From Mesorhizobium sp. Root157 (GTDB taxonomy: Bacteria; Pseudomonadota; Alphaproteobacteria; Rhizobiales; Rhizobiaceae), in NCBI RefSeq assembly GCF_001427385.1, contig NZ_LMGJ01000038.1, forward strand, positions 81,763 through 138,046: 56,284 bases of DNA, in the 5' to 3' direction. Every line of letters starts with the position of its first letter. The stretch's first letter is position 1. Below, piece by piece: positions 42,930 through 55,129 of the stretch. The position numbers and the translations under genes are program-made. The notes below the pieces were generated by a model, which worked only from the letters and a program-made list of their open reading frames with translations, had not been told where the DNA came from and did no database searches.

Positions 42930-43679
42930 TCAGGCGAAAGGCCGCGGCTTTTTCTCGAACAGCCTCAATCCGAAAAATCCGGCCGCAAAGCCGCCAATGT
43001 GCGCTTCCCAGGCAATCTGGCTTTCCTCGCCCGGCACCACCCCGATCAGCCCTGTCGCGAGATTGACGACCATCCACACCGCCAAAAAGGTCATGGCGCC
43101 GCGCGAACGCAACACATCGCGCATCGGCAGCGGTGCGCCGGCGAACGCCGCCCGCCCCGACGAGCGGTCGATGCGGAAGGCAAAGCGCGCCGCCGCCCCC
43201 ATCATGCCCGAGATCGATCCCGACGCCCCGACCAGCGGAGCCTGCCCGAGCGGATGGATGACATAAAACAGCGCGGCTGCCGCAAGCCCGGTCACGGCGA
43301 AGAAGACGGCGAAGCGCAAGGCACCGATACGATTTGCCAACGGCGAGCCGAAGGCGGCCAGCCACACCATGTTGATGATGAGATGGGCAAAGCCGCCATG
43401 CAGCAAGGCGTAGGTGAACGGGCTGGTGAAGGCCCATACGTCAATTTCGTATTGGCCCGAATAGCGGATCGGAACGAAGGCCGTCCGCACCAGAACTTCA
43501 AAGTCCTGATCCGGCGTCAGGACATAAGTCCTCACCAGATGGATGCCGATGCAAAGCCCCATCACGGCCAGCACCACGGCAGGCAGGTTGAACACCGGCT
43601 CGCGGCGGGGCGCGGCCTCAAACTTTGTCTCGTCGTCCTCGGCCATGCCATCCGGCTCGTTCATGCGGGTCGGTTCCAT
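42930..43679 (-). CDS. Rhomboid-family intramembrane serine protease
   Basis: The 249-residue protein has six predicted helices. The catalytic serine is in VGASGSISGMMGAA and the histidine in AWEAHIGGFAAGFFG; HGGFAHLIINMVWL supplies the conserved first-half helix. A soluble acidic N-terminus precedes the first helix. Two ATGs are possible, 43679 and 43664. Substrate is unknown. The upstream 379 nt to the PAS gene (43680-44058) hold divergent promoters but no recognisable site. Confidence 0.9.
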   Translation of the reverse strand: MEPTRMNEPDGMAEDDETKFEAAPRREPVFNLPAVVLAVMGLCIGIHLVRTYVLTPDQDFEVLVRTAFVPIRYSGQYEIDVWAFTSPFTYALLHGGFAHLIINMVWLAAFGSPLANRIGALRFAVFFAVTGLAAAALFYVIHPLGQAPLVGASGSISGMMGAAARFAFRIDRSSGRAAFAGAPLPMRDVLRSRGAMTFLAVWMVVNLATGLIGVVPGEESQIAWEAHIGGFAAGFFGLRLFEKKPRPFA

Positions 43680-44058
43680 TACCGGGCCATGTAGTGCACT
43701 GCCCGGCGTTTCACAAATGCCGAATCGCGGCAGCCGAATCATTGGCGGCGAATCAGAAAAAAGCCGTCCAAGGTCTCCCCTGGACGGCCGGCCGAGCCCC
43801 CATTGCTCCCCTGAACTTTTGACTGAAAGCCCGCCGCCGTTTTGCGGCCAACCGACTTTCTGGAGTGATTTCAACGTTTCACATTCCAACTTGGCCGGCA
43901 ATGTAAACCTTTCCTTAACCTTAACGGCCCCGAGGCGTGAACAAGCCAGATACGGACTGGCACGCATCGTGCTGCGCGCAGCATGTAGACCATCGGGAAG
44001 GCGTCCTTCTGTGCACCGATGGGACATCAGGCGGCAGATTGCGCGGAGCGGAACGGAA

Positions 44059-44697
44059 ATGAACCTGAATGGATCGATCGGACTGTTCCAGTATTGGAAC
44101 CGGCTGCGCGATGGACGCCCCGCTCCACGGCGCACCGAAGTGGAGCCGGCCGACATCAAGACGCTTTTGGCCGATACTTTCATCCTCGAAAAGGACACCC
44201 GCGGCGAGGCGGTGTTCCGTCTGGCCGGCACGCGGCTTTGCGCCACCTATGGCCGCGAACTCAAGGGGTTTTCGTTTCCTTCGCTGTGGCGCAGCAAGGA
44301 CCAGCGCATCGTTTCCCGGCTGATCGACGGCGTGTTCGAGAAGCGGTCCGTCGTCCTGATCACCTATGCCGGCACGAGCCGCAACAAGCGCAGCGTCGAA
44401 TTGGAGTTGCTGGCGCTGCCGCTCGACGGCGGTGCGGAAAACCTGCGCTGCCTCGGCGTCGTCTCGCCTGCGGAAAAGCCGTTCTGGCTGGGGGCCGATC
44501 CGATCATCGATGCGTATATCGATTCGGTGCGCATCATCGATCCGGACAAGGAACACGTCTTCCTCGGCAACCGTCCGGCCATCAGCGTGCCCGAACTGGC
44601 GCCCACCGAACTGGACTCGACCGAGACCCTGGCCGGCTACGGCCGGGCACGGCGCATCCGCCATCTCGTCGTGCTGGACGGCGGGCGCGAGGAATAG
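44059..44697 (+). CDS. PAS_5 (DUF1457-like) domain protein
   Basis: The 212-residue protein begins GSIGLFQYWNRLRDGRPAP, the typical start of alphaproteobacterial PAS_5 proteins, and continues with the PAS core (TFILEKDTRGEAVFRLAGTR, SLWRSKDQRIVSRLIDGVFE). There is no output domain, so it probably signals through a partner. A PilZ-domain gene follows after 118 nt on the same strand, a pairing common in this group and suggesting a link to surface or motility control. Confidence 0.85.
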   Translation: MNLNGSIGLFQYWNRLRDGRPAPRRTEVEPADIKTLLADTFILEKDTRGEAVFRLAGTRLCATYGRELKGFSFPSLWRSKDQRIVSRLIDGVFEKRSVVLITYAGTSRNKRSVELELLALPLDGGAENLRCLGVVSPAEKPFWLGADPIIDAYIDSVRIIDPDKEHVFLGNRPAISVPELAPTELDSTETLAGYGRARRIRHLVVLDGGREE

Positions 44698-44815
44698 GAC
44701 CAATCGCCTAAACTTTCGACCCCGTATTTTCCCGTTTGTTAACCTTCCCGGCCTAACGTTTGGGATGAAAATCCGCGCGCCAAAACGCGGGACGGCCAAC
44801 GGGGTGTAGGCAGTG

Positions 44816-45433
44816 ATGAGATCAACGGCGGTCGACTATGCGCCGTCCAAGGTTGAAAGGCGTAACTTTCAACGCGTCCGTGTGAAGATCTACGGGCGGT
44901 TCATGCTGGAAGATCGCTCCGAACACCCTTGCCAGGTCGTCGAAATGTCGCCCGGTAACGTAGCCCTGCGCGCCGAGCGCATCGGTGAACCCGGCGAGAA
45001 GATCATCGCTTACATCGATCATATCGGCCGCGTCGAAGGCGTCGTCACCCGTACCTTGCAGGACGGCTTCGCCATGACGGTGATCGCGTCAGAGCGCAAG
45101 CGCGACAAGCTTGCAGCCCAGCTCACCTGGCTTGCCAACAAGCACGAACTCGACCTGCCGGAGGACCGCCGCCACGAGCGCGTCGCCCCGCGCAACCCGA
45201 TGAGCATGCTGCAACTGATGGACGGCCGCCAATACCAGTGCCGCATCATCGACCTGTCGCTGTCGGGCGCCGCCATCGAGATCGACGTGAAGCCGGCAAT
45301 CGGCATCCAGGTCACTTTGGGCACCATGCGCGGCCAGGTGGTGCGCCACTTCGAGGACGGCGTGGCGATCGAGTTCGCCGTTATCCAGCGACCCGAAACG
45401 CTCGACGCGGAATTCAACGCTCCACGCGCCTGA
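44816..45433 (+). CDS. PilZ domain protein
   Basis: The 205-residue protein contains two PilZ-like segments. The N-terminal one has RRNFQRVRVKIYGRFML and CQVVEMSPGNVALRA; the C-terminal one has RRHERVAPRNP and CRIIDLSLSGAAIEI, matching the RxxxR and (D/N)xSxxG c-di-GMP motifs. The protein probably responds to c-di-GMP. The ATG at 44816 follows directly after an in-frame GTG at 44813, so either may start it. Confidence 0.88.
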   Translation: MRSTAVDYAPSKVERRNFQRVRVKIYGRFMLEDRSEHPCQVVEMSPGNVALRAERIGEPGEKIIAYIDHIGRVEGVVTRTLQDGFAMTVIASERKRDKLAAQLTWLANKHELDLPEDRRHERVAPRNPMSMLQLMDGRQYQCRIIDLSLSGAAIEIDVKPAIGIQVTLGTMRGQVVRHFEDGVAIEFAVIQRPETLDAEFNAPRA

Positions 45434-45726
45434 ATATCCCTTTCATCGACCTGACGGCATGGGACGGCGCTTGAACCGCTCCCATTGCGAACATTTGCAG
45501 ACGTCCCCTTCTTGAGCCCGGATTGCTCCGGCGCGGGCTTGCCATTTCACGCACGCATATGCCGCGCCCGTTTCGGGCATTCATCTGCCAAAATCCATTC
45601 GATAAAATTCGAATCAAATCAATCGATGATTCTATTCTATTTTTCGTAGATATTTATATTAAGTCTCTGTACGTTTTACTTAATATCTACTTCGGCCTTT
45701 TGCGTCAAATAAATCCGGAACTGTCA

Positions 45727-45750
45727 ATGTCTCCTCAAACGGGGAGACAT
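45727..45750 (+). promoter_or_regulatory. Hairpin that masks the ribosome binding site
   Basis: ATGTCTCC (45727-45734) pairs perfectly with GGAGACAT (45743-45750). The right arm contains the GGGGAG Shine-Dalgarno sequence of the gene starting at 45755. The upstream 45434-45700 is AT-rich from about 45598 and probably contains the promoter; no gene is seen there. Confidence 0.6.
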
Positions 45751-45754
45751 CACA

Positions 45755-46360
45755 ATGAACAACAAGTGGGGCGTGTCGCTGCTCGCGGCAATTGCACTGC
45801 AGTTCGGCTGTTGGGGAACAGCCTTCGCCGGCGCGTCGTTCATGCACACCGGCGGGCGCACCACGCAGCCTGTCGGCCACTACGAATTCTGCCAGAGCTT
45901 GCCGCAGGAATGCCGTCAGGCGACGCCGAAGCAGGCGCCCGTCGAGTTGACCCGCAAGCTTTGGGACAAGATCGTCGCCGTCAACAACACCGTCAACATG
46001 TCGCTCGTGCCGCGCACCGACATGGAAATGTGGGGCCGCGAGGAAGTGTGGTCCTACCCCGCCAATGGCGAAGGCGACTGCGAAGACTATGTGCTCGAAA
46101 AGCGCCGCAAGCTGATGCAGGCCGGCGTGCCTGCCGGCAATCTCCTAGTCACGGTGGTGCGCCAGCCCAGCGGCGACGGTCATGCCGTGCTGACGGTCCA
46201 CACCTCCATGGGCGACTTCATCCTCGACAATCTGGAGTCCAGGGTCCTGGCCTGGTCGGAAACCGAATACACCTACCTCAAGCGCCAGTCCGACAGGAAC
46301 TCCGGCGCATGGGTCACCATCAATGACGGCCGCGCCGACGCGGTCGCCAGCGTCCGCTAA
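45755..46360 (+). CDS. Bacterial transglutaminase-like cysteine peptidase (BTLCP)
   Basis: The 201-residue protein has a signal peptide (LLAAIALQFGCWGTAFAG) and the Cys-His-Asp triad of the BTLCP family: Cys in NGEGDCEDYVLEKRRKLM, His in GDGHAVLTVHT and Asp in DFILDNLESRV. Relatives such as LapG cleave surface adhesins under c-di-GMP control, but this shorter rhizobial type has no proven substrate. The PilZ gene lies upstream. Its ribosome binding site is inside a hairpin, and strong terminator-like hairpins follow the stop. Confidence 0.88.
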   Translation: MNNKWGVSLLAAIALQFGCWGTAFAGASFMHTGGRTTQPVGHYEFCQSLPQECRQATPKQAPVELTRKLWDKIVAVNNTVNMSLVPRTDMEMWGREEVWSYPANGEGDCEDYVLEKRRKLMQAGVPAGNLLVTVVRQPSGDGHAVLTVHTSMGDFILDNLESRVLAWSETEYTYLKRQSDRNSGAWVTINDGRADAVASVR

Positions 46361-46380
46361 TTTCGCGGCGCAACGAGAAA

Positions 46381-46421
46381 CCCGGTCGAGTCCCCCACCC
46401 TCCCCGTCCCCAACGACCGGG
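46381..46421 (+). terminator. Long-loop hairpin after the BTLCP gene
   Basis: CCCGGTCG (46381-46388) pairs with CGACCGGG (46414-46421) around a C-rich 25-nt loop. It is the first of a series of hairpins ending the BTLCP transcript. Confidence 0.45.
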
Positions 46422-46426
46422 TTTAC

Positions 46427-46463
46427 GGAGCCGGCCCAGTCCCCGGGCCGGCTCCACCCTTTT
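46427..46463 (+). terminator. Intrinsic terminator, partly duplicated
   Basis: GGAGCCGGCCC (46427-46437), loop AGTCCCC, GGGCCGGCTCC (46445-46455), then ACCCTTTT. The 11-bp stem is perfect. A degenerate second copy follows at 46474-46508. Confidence 0.75.
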
Positions 46464-46516
46464 CGTCGATGGGCCGGCCCAGTCCCCGGGCCAACTCCAC
46501 CCTTTTTGATCGATGG
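46430..46516. repeat. Tandem duplication of the terminator region
   Basis: The unit GCCGGCCCAGTCCCCGGGCC plus a TCCACCCTTTT tail and TCGATGGG occurs twice, about 44 nt apart. In the second copy the right arm reads CCAACTCC, so its stem is shortened. Confidence 0.7.
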
Positions 46517-46533
46517 GAAAAGCGTGAGCCGCC

Positions 46534-47061
46534 TCAGGCGGGCTTCAAGCCTGCCTTGAAGCGCTTGCCGTTGGCGACATAGTGGGCAGCGGATTTGCGC
46601 AGCCGCTCCTGCGCCGCATCGTCCAGCGTGCGCACCACCTTGGCAGGCGAGCCGACGATCAGCGAATTGTCGGGAAACTCCTTGCCCTCGGTCACCAGCG
46701 CACCGGCCCCGACGAGCGAGTTCCTGCCGATCCTGGCGCCGTTGAGCACGATCGCCCCCATGCCGATCAGGCTGTTGTCGCCGATGGTGCAGCCATGCAG
46801 CAGCGCCCTGTGGCCGATGGTGCAGCCCTTGCCGATGGTGAGCGGAAAGCCCGGGTCGGTGTGCATGACGGTGTGTTCCTGCACATTGCTGTCGTCGCCG
46901 ATGGAGATCCGATCATTATCGCCGCGAACGACGACGCCGAACCAGACGCCGACATTGCGCCCGACGGCAATGTTGCCGATCAACGTCGCGTCTGGGGCGA
47001 CCCAGTTGCTGTCCCTGTCCTCGAAATGCGGCTCAACTCCGTCGATGGCATAAATCGGCAT
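46534..47061 (-). CDS. Gamma-carbonic anhydrase-family hexapeptide protein
   Basis: The 175-residue left-handed beta-helix protein has the family start PIYAIDGVEPHF, the RGDNDRISIGDDSNVQEHTV motif and the zinc histidines in VMHTDPGFPL and GHRALLHGC. Members such as YrdA/CaiE-like proteins often lack proven carbonic anhydrase activity. The ATG at 47061 lies 17 nt after the stop of the upstream membrane protein gene, so both are in one transcript. Confidence 0.9.
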   Translation of the reverse strand: MPIYAIDGVEPHFEDRDSNWVAPDATLIGNIAVGRNVGVWFGVVVRGDNDRISIGDDSNVQEHTVMHTDPGFPLTIGKGCTIGHRALLHGCTIGDNSLIGMGAIVLNGARIGRNSLVGAGALVTEGKEFPDNSLIVGSPAKVVRTLDDAAQERLRKSAAHYVANGKRFKAGLKPA

Positions 47062-47078
47062 CTGGTCTCCACCATTGT

Positions 47079-47426
47079 TCAGCGCGGCAAATCCACCGGC
47101 ATACTTAGTAGGGAGCCCATCATCGAGGCAACCGTGATCGTCACGACGCCCAGCGCCATCAACCAGATAACGGCGGTGCACATGCATGAGGCAAGGCCGG
47201 CGCCGGACAGGCGCTGCTCGCCGTGCGCATCCAAAGCGTCGTTAACCAGCATGAACGGCCCCGCCGCAACCGTCATCGCCAGCGAGCGGACGACATGGGC
47301 AGGCGTGACATAGGGTGCGGCGAAGGCCAGCCTGCGGCCAGACACCAGTTCCATGATCGATCCGCCCAGCCCGCAAAGCGTCAGCCCGACAAGAAATGCA
47401 AAGGCGCCCAACTGCACAGCGGTCAT
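47079..47426 (-). CDS. Small membrane protein (DUF6949-like)
   Basis: The 115-residue product has three hydrophobic segments: LGAFAFLVGLTLCGLGGSIM, LAMTVAAGPFMLVND and AVIWLMALGVVTITVASMMG. It resembles the DUF6949 group found beside gamma-carbonic anhydrase-like genes in Hyphomicrobiales. The ATG at 47426 was chosen because the sequence upstream of it is not membrane-like. Function is unknown. Confidence 0.7.
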   Translation of the reverse strand: MTAVQLGAFAFLVGLTLCGLGGSIMELVSGRRLAFAAPYVTPAHVVRSLAMTVAAGPFMLVNDALDAHGEQRLSGAGLASCMCTAVIWLMALGVVTITVASMMGSLLSMPVDLPR

Positions 47427-47572
47427 CTTTACTCTCCATTTACCATGAAACCGCACAGTCGCGGTCCAGTGGCAACACGCAAGAGTCGTGCCGGCAGGTG
47501 CGTCGATATTCAGGTCAGGGCGAGCCGCCGCCATCTGAATATGTTCCGTAATGAGACAGTTCGAGGATCGCG

Positions 47573-48313
47573 ATGAAAGAGGCAGACGCTGCCCAGCCGG
47601 ACTTCAGGGTGGTCGATTCCTCCCTGATGGTGAAGGTGTTCTACGCCTTCGCCGCGGTGGCCTTGCTGTCGCTCGTCATCACACTGGCCGGAAAGTGGTT
47701 CGGCCACGACATCGCCATGGGCGGGCACACCGAAGACACCACCGTTCGCGAGATCGTCATCGGCAACAACGTCATCGCTGTTTCATCCAACATGATCCGG
47801 TTCGAGCAGGCACGGCGCGATGGCGTCGCCGCACGGCTCGACCTCTACATGCGCTATCCACAGATGGACGGCTACAGCGAGGCGGCCCGGGACGATTTCA
47901 ACAATGCGCACGGCAGCAGGAACATCCTGTTCCTGGCCTTCGAGGACCAGATGATGTCGCGCGACATGAGCGGACGCTTCGCGCCGATCTACAGCGCCCT
48001 CATCGTGCGGCCGGGCAAGCCGGGACCGGGCGGCACCACGCTCTACGACTTCACCGACAAGTCGGGCTATCTGGGCGAAATGCTTGCGGTTGCCGAGCGC
48101 CCTGGTCGCGAACCCTTCGTCGCGCGCTGTCTCAGCGGGCCGAAAGCGGAAGAATCGCTGGCGCCTTGCGAGCGCGACATGCTCGTGGGCGACGGCCTAA
48201 GCCTGAGTTACCGGTTCCCCAAGGAGTTTCTGGGCGAGTGGCAGGCACTGGACGCGGCGGTCGCGGCCGAAGCCGCCACCATGGTCAAGACGTCCGCCGT
48301 GCAGGCGCGCTAG
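47573..48313 (+). CDS. Membrane-anchored hypothetical protein
   Basis: The 246-residue protein has one N-terminal membrane helix (VFYAFAAVALLSLVITLAG) and a periplasmic remainder with two Cys (ARCLSGPKAEESLAPCERD) that could form a disulfide. The region VREIVIGNNVIAVSSNMIRF is conserved in many rhizobial homologues without assigned function. No partner gene is evident. The gene is divergent from the DUF6949-like gene with 146 nt between. Confidence 0.75.
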   Translation: MKEADAAQPDFRVVDSSLMVKVFYAFAAVALLSLVITLAGKWFGHDIAMGGHTEDTTVREIVIGNNVIAVSSNMIRFEQARRDGVAARLDLYMRYPQMDGYSEAARDDFNNAHGSRNILFLAFEDQMMSRDMSGRFAPIYSALIVRPGKPGPGGTTLYDFTDKSGYLGEMLAVAERPGREPFVARCLSGPKAEESLAPCERDMLVGDGLSLSYRFPKEFLGEWQALDAAVAAEAATMVKTSAVQAR

Positions 48314-48348
48314 AAAACCGGCCTGTTGCTGTCGACCGGCCCGCCGTA

Positions 48349-48552
48349 TCAGGCGAGATCGATGTCGAGGATCGCCATCGAGAAATTATAGTCGCCGTCG
48401 TCCTCATCCTTGAAGACGAGGCCGAGGAATTCGTCTCCAACGTAGACTTCCGCCGAATCTTCCTTGCGCGGGCGCGCCTTCACTTCCAGCCGCGGATTCT
48501 GGAAGAGGCGCTTGAAATAAGCGTCGAGCTTGCGGATTTCTTCGGGTTTCAA
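48349..48552 (-). CDS. DUF3126 family protein
   Basis: The 67-residue protein matches DUF3126, a small alphaproteobacterial family: EEIRKLDAYFKRLFQNPRLE, VYVGDEFLGLVFKDEDDGDY, and FSMAILDIDL. Function is unknown. It lies upstream of nothing obvious on its strand; cysE is the next minus-strand gene 128 nt further up. Confidence 0.9.
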   Translation of the reverse strand: MKPEEIRKLDAYFKRLFQNPRLEVKARPRKEDSAEVYVGDEFLGLVFKDEDDGDYNFSMAILDIDLA

Positions 48553-48680
48553 GGCATCTCTCCGGGAACGGCTACTTCAGGAACGCGCTTCTGGCACGGC
48601 AGTCACGGCACTGTAAAGGCAAAGCCGGCGTGGCCGATAGCCCGCCGGTGCAAGTCAGCCCCTGCGGGCCTGCCAAAAAC

Positions 48681-49523
48681 TCAGATATCGAAGGTGATGA
48701 CGTGTTCCATCGCCTGCGACGGCAACAACTGGTCCATCTGGCGCGACGGCTCGTCGCAACCGGTCTCGCCGACGATGCGGGCCGGCACGCCGGCCACCGT
48801 CTTGTTGTGGGGCACGGGCGACAGCACGACCGATCCCGCCGCGATCTTCGAGCAATGACCGACCTCGATATTGCCGAGGATCTTTGCGCCGGCGCCGATC
48901 AGCACGCCGCGGCGGATCTTGGGATGGCGATCGCCGCCGGCCTTGCCGGTGCCGCCCAGCGTCACCGCGTGCAGGATCGACACGTCGTCCTCGATGACGG
49001 CCGTCTCGCCCACGACGAGGCCGGTGGCGTGGTCGAGGAACACACCCTTGCCGATTCGCGCGGCAGGATTGATGTCGGTCTGGAAGACAGACGAAGACCG
49101 GCTTTGCAGGTAGAGGGCAAAATCCTTGCGGCCGCGCTTCCACAGCCAGTGCGCCAGGCGATGGGTCTGGATGGCGTGGAACCCCTTGAAGTAAAGCACA
49201 GGCATCAGGAAGCGGTCGCAGGCCGGGTCACGATCATAGTAGGCCTGGATGTCGACGCGCACCACGGCCGACCATGTCGGATCGTCCTGCAGCATGGCGT
49301 CGAAGGTCTGGCGGATCAGGTCGGAGCCGATATCCTGGTGCGCGAGCCGTTCGGCCAACCGGTGGATCACGGCATCTTCAAGGCTTTCCTGATTGAGAAT
49401 GGCCGAATAGAGAAAGGCCGCCAGCAGCGGGTCGCGGTTGACCGCTTCCATCGCCTCGTCGCGTATGGAGCGCCAGATCGGATCGACCGGCTCAATCGCG
49501 TTTTGACGCGCAATACTGTTCAT
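48681..49523 (-). CDS. cysE: Serine O-acetyltransferase
   Basis: CysE makes O-acetylserine, the acceptor for sulfide in cysteine synthesis. The 280-residue protein has the N-terminal helical domain (DPIWRSIRDEAMEAVNRDPL) and the hexapeptide beta-helix with the active-site His-Asp pair in GVFLDHATGLVVGETAVI, followed by HAVTLGGTGKAGGDRHPKI. The C-terminus ends in VITFDI; the terminal Ile is the residue that docks into cysteine synthase. The ATG at 49523 gives the usual start. Confidence 0.96.
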   Translation of the reverse strand: MNSIARQNAIEPVDPIWRSIRDEAMEAVNRDPLLAAFLYSAILNQESLEDAVIHRLAERLAHQDIGSDLIRQTFDAMLQDDPTWSAVVRVDIQAYYDRDPACDRFLMPVLYFKGFHAIQTHRLAHWLWKRGRKDFALYLQSRSSSVFQTDINPAARIGKGVFLDHATGLVVGETAVIEDDVSILHAVTLGGTGKAGGDRHPKIRRGVLIGAGAKILGNIEVGHCSKIAAGSVVLSPVPHNKTVAGVPARIVGETGCDEPSRQMDQLLPSQAMEHVITFDI

Positions 49524-50022
49524 CGAAGCATCTCCGGCACCCTGCTGCCGCATTGGTCCTGAGCGACAACGAACCGAACTCCGGCTCCTGCCGTTTCGTA
49601 GGTCGCTCTATAGGCCAGATGATAACACGGGTGAATTCAATTTTCCTTATCGCACTTTCAATTGGGAGCGCTTGCCCGAAATTCAACCGGCGAGGAACAA
49701 TGAACCCGCTCGGGCGCTCCCGCGCAGGCGCCGGTCAAAGGGCGGCTACTTCTCCCCGTTATCCACATAAGTGACACACAAGATGTTGGGGTCACAAAAC
49801 TTACAGAAACGAACCCTTGACGACGCAAACCGAGTCGCTTTTTATAGGCCATGCGCTCCTGTTGCGGGCGCGACCGGTAAGTTTCGAGCCCGGTCCTTTT
49901 TTCCGGATTTTGTGCGTTTTGCCCGCATACCGCCCGTTTACGAGGCCGGCGGGAGCGTTGGGCTCGAGGTCGTTTGAAATGACGAAAAGGAGAATTGTCG
50001 GACTCGCATAAATTGTCTGTTA

Positions 50023-50038
50023 ATACTATATTTAGTGT
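50023..50038 (+). promoter_or_regulatory. Candidate NrdR box upstream of nrdJ
   Basis: ATACTATATTTAGTGT closely matches the NrdR consensus (ACACWATATATWGTGT). Weaker matches are ACACAAGATGTTGGGG at 49776-49791 and GCGCTATATATAGACA at 50270-50285. NrdR represses ribonucleotide reductase genes, which fits nrdJ downstream. The 746-nt gap 49554-50299 otherwise contains no gene I can support, and no B12-box (GCCACTG) was found. Confidence 0.6.
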
Positions 50039-50299
50039 TTGCAGGTAGGTTCGACGCTAGATAATGTGAGTTGCCCTCTCCGAGGGATTTGCACCAAGTT
50101 TCAGTTTTTGAGGGATCAGCGACGTCGCCGGCAAGCAGGTAGCGAGTTCTGAAAGGGATTTGCCAGCCAAAGCAGGGACGAAGCGAGAGGGACACCGGGC
50201 GCGCTTGAGCGTGACCGGATCTGGTAGATGCGCGCTTTTTGAATGGGTTGAGGCAACCCCGCCGAAAAAGCGCTATATATAGACAAAGGGACAGACGCG

Positions 50300-54142
<3,843 letters not shown>

Positions 54143-54164
54143 GAGGCACCCGCGACCGATACAA

Positions 54165-54869
54165 ATGGGTATCTTTGATGAAAGCGATATCGAGGCGAGC
54201 CATAAGCGGCTCGCCTCTTCCATTCATATCTATGTGGAAGCGCTTTGCGCAGCTACTGATCTAATCCGCAAGGCCCTGCTTCTGGCTCCCACCAGTTCGA
54301 ATGACGCCGAGCGCGCTGGCGACCTTATTGCCGGCTCAGTGTTGGGTTACCGCGTTGTGAATGATATCGGTGCAGCTACAAAGCTGATCGACTGCGGATA
54401 CTTTGCACAGGGAAGCGCCTTATTCAGGGATATTGCCGAAATCGGCATGCTTGCGCTCCTTTTTTCCAAAAAGCCGGAACAATTGCGAGAGTGGAGAAAG
54501 GCGGGAAAAAGGAGACATGGAGAATTCGGCCGCTCTTCAATTAAAAAGATACTTGGGGGAGAAGTTGAATTTTTATTCTTTGATTATTACTTTGATGCGT
54601 TCTCCCAATTTGGAACACACCCGTCTGCGGAATCCATTTATTTTCATGTTGAAAATAATATGTTTCAAATTGGACCGCACTACAATGGAAACGTCTACGT
54701 GAAATCATATCACCACCTTGCCATTTTAGTTTCCCATGCACGCATATATGCGGTCGAACCTACCAATCTTTATTTGAGCTTGACGCGGAAATCAATTTCC
54801 CCGCTGAAAACAAACGATTCACCGCAGCTTGGAATCAGCTCAGAGAGATGTCCGCAAAATAGCGACTAA
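54165..54869 (+). CDS. Hypothetical protein, AT-rich, likely acquired
   Basis: The 234-residue protein is mainly helical (SSIHIYVEALCAATDLIRKA, FRDIAEIGMLALLFSKKPEQ) and lacks a signal peptide or membrane span. The layout recalls DUF5677-like or HEPN-like proteins, but I cannot assign it. The second half (54540-54780) is much richer in A+T than nrdJ, which ends 22 nt earlier, pointing to horizontal transfer. Start ATG at 54165. Confidence 0.6.
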   Translation: MGIFDESDIEASHKRLASSIHIYVEALCAATDLIRKALLLAPTSSNDAERAGDLIAGSVLGYRVVNDIGAATKLIDCGYFAQGSALFRDIAEIGMLALLFSKKPEQLREWRKAGKRRHGEFGRSSIKKILGGEVEFLFFDYYFDAFSQFGTHPSAESIYFHVENNMFQIGPHYNGNVYVKSYHHLAILVSHARIYAVEPTNLYLSLTRKSISPLKTNDSPQLGISSERCPQNSD

Positions 54870-54888
54870 GCCACCCAAATCGTCCTCC

Positions 54889-55084
54889 CTCCTTCGTCAT
54901 CCTAGGGCGGAGCCGAGCGCAGCGAGGTGGAGACCCTAGGATCCATGCCGTACCCTATCGGCAGGACTCGCGGGTGGTAACACGCACAACAACCGCCAAA
55001 GCTGCCATGAACGATGATCGTCACGGCATGGATCCTCGGGTCGCGCTCGGCGTTGCCTTCGCTTGCCCGAGGATGACGAAACTG
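54889..55084. repeat. Dispersed intergenic repeat, family 3, long copy
   Basis: The segment opens with TTCGTCATCCTAGGGCGGAG and later has CCTAGGATCCATGCCGT, then an inverted counterpart CACGGCATGGATCCTCGGG and GCCCGAGGATGACGAA near the end. The whole thus forms a composite inverted repeat. A shorter relative is at 231-300. No gene is seen between 54870 and 55129. Confidence 0.65.
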
Positions 55085-55129
55085 ACTGGTCGCCGTCTGA
55101 CAACGGGGACACGGAGGTTCCCCAAGCCG

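Noticed and set aside
49554..50299. Cobalamin riboswitch ahead of nrdJ
   Set aside because: Expected because the enzyme needs B12, but no B12-box (GCCACTG) or matching fold could be found by eye.
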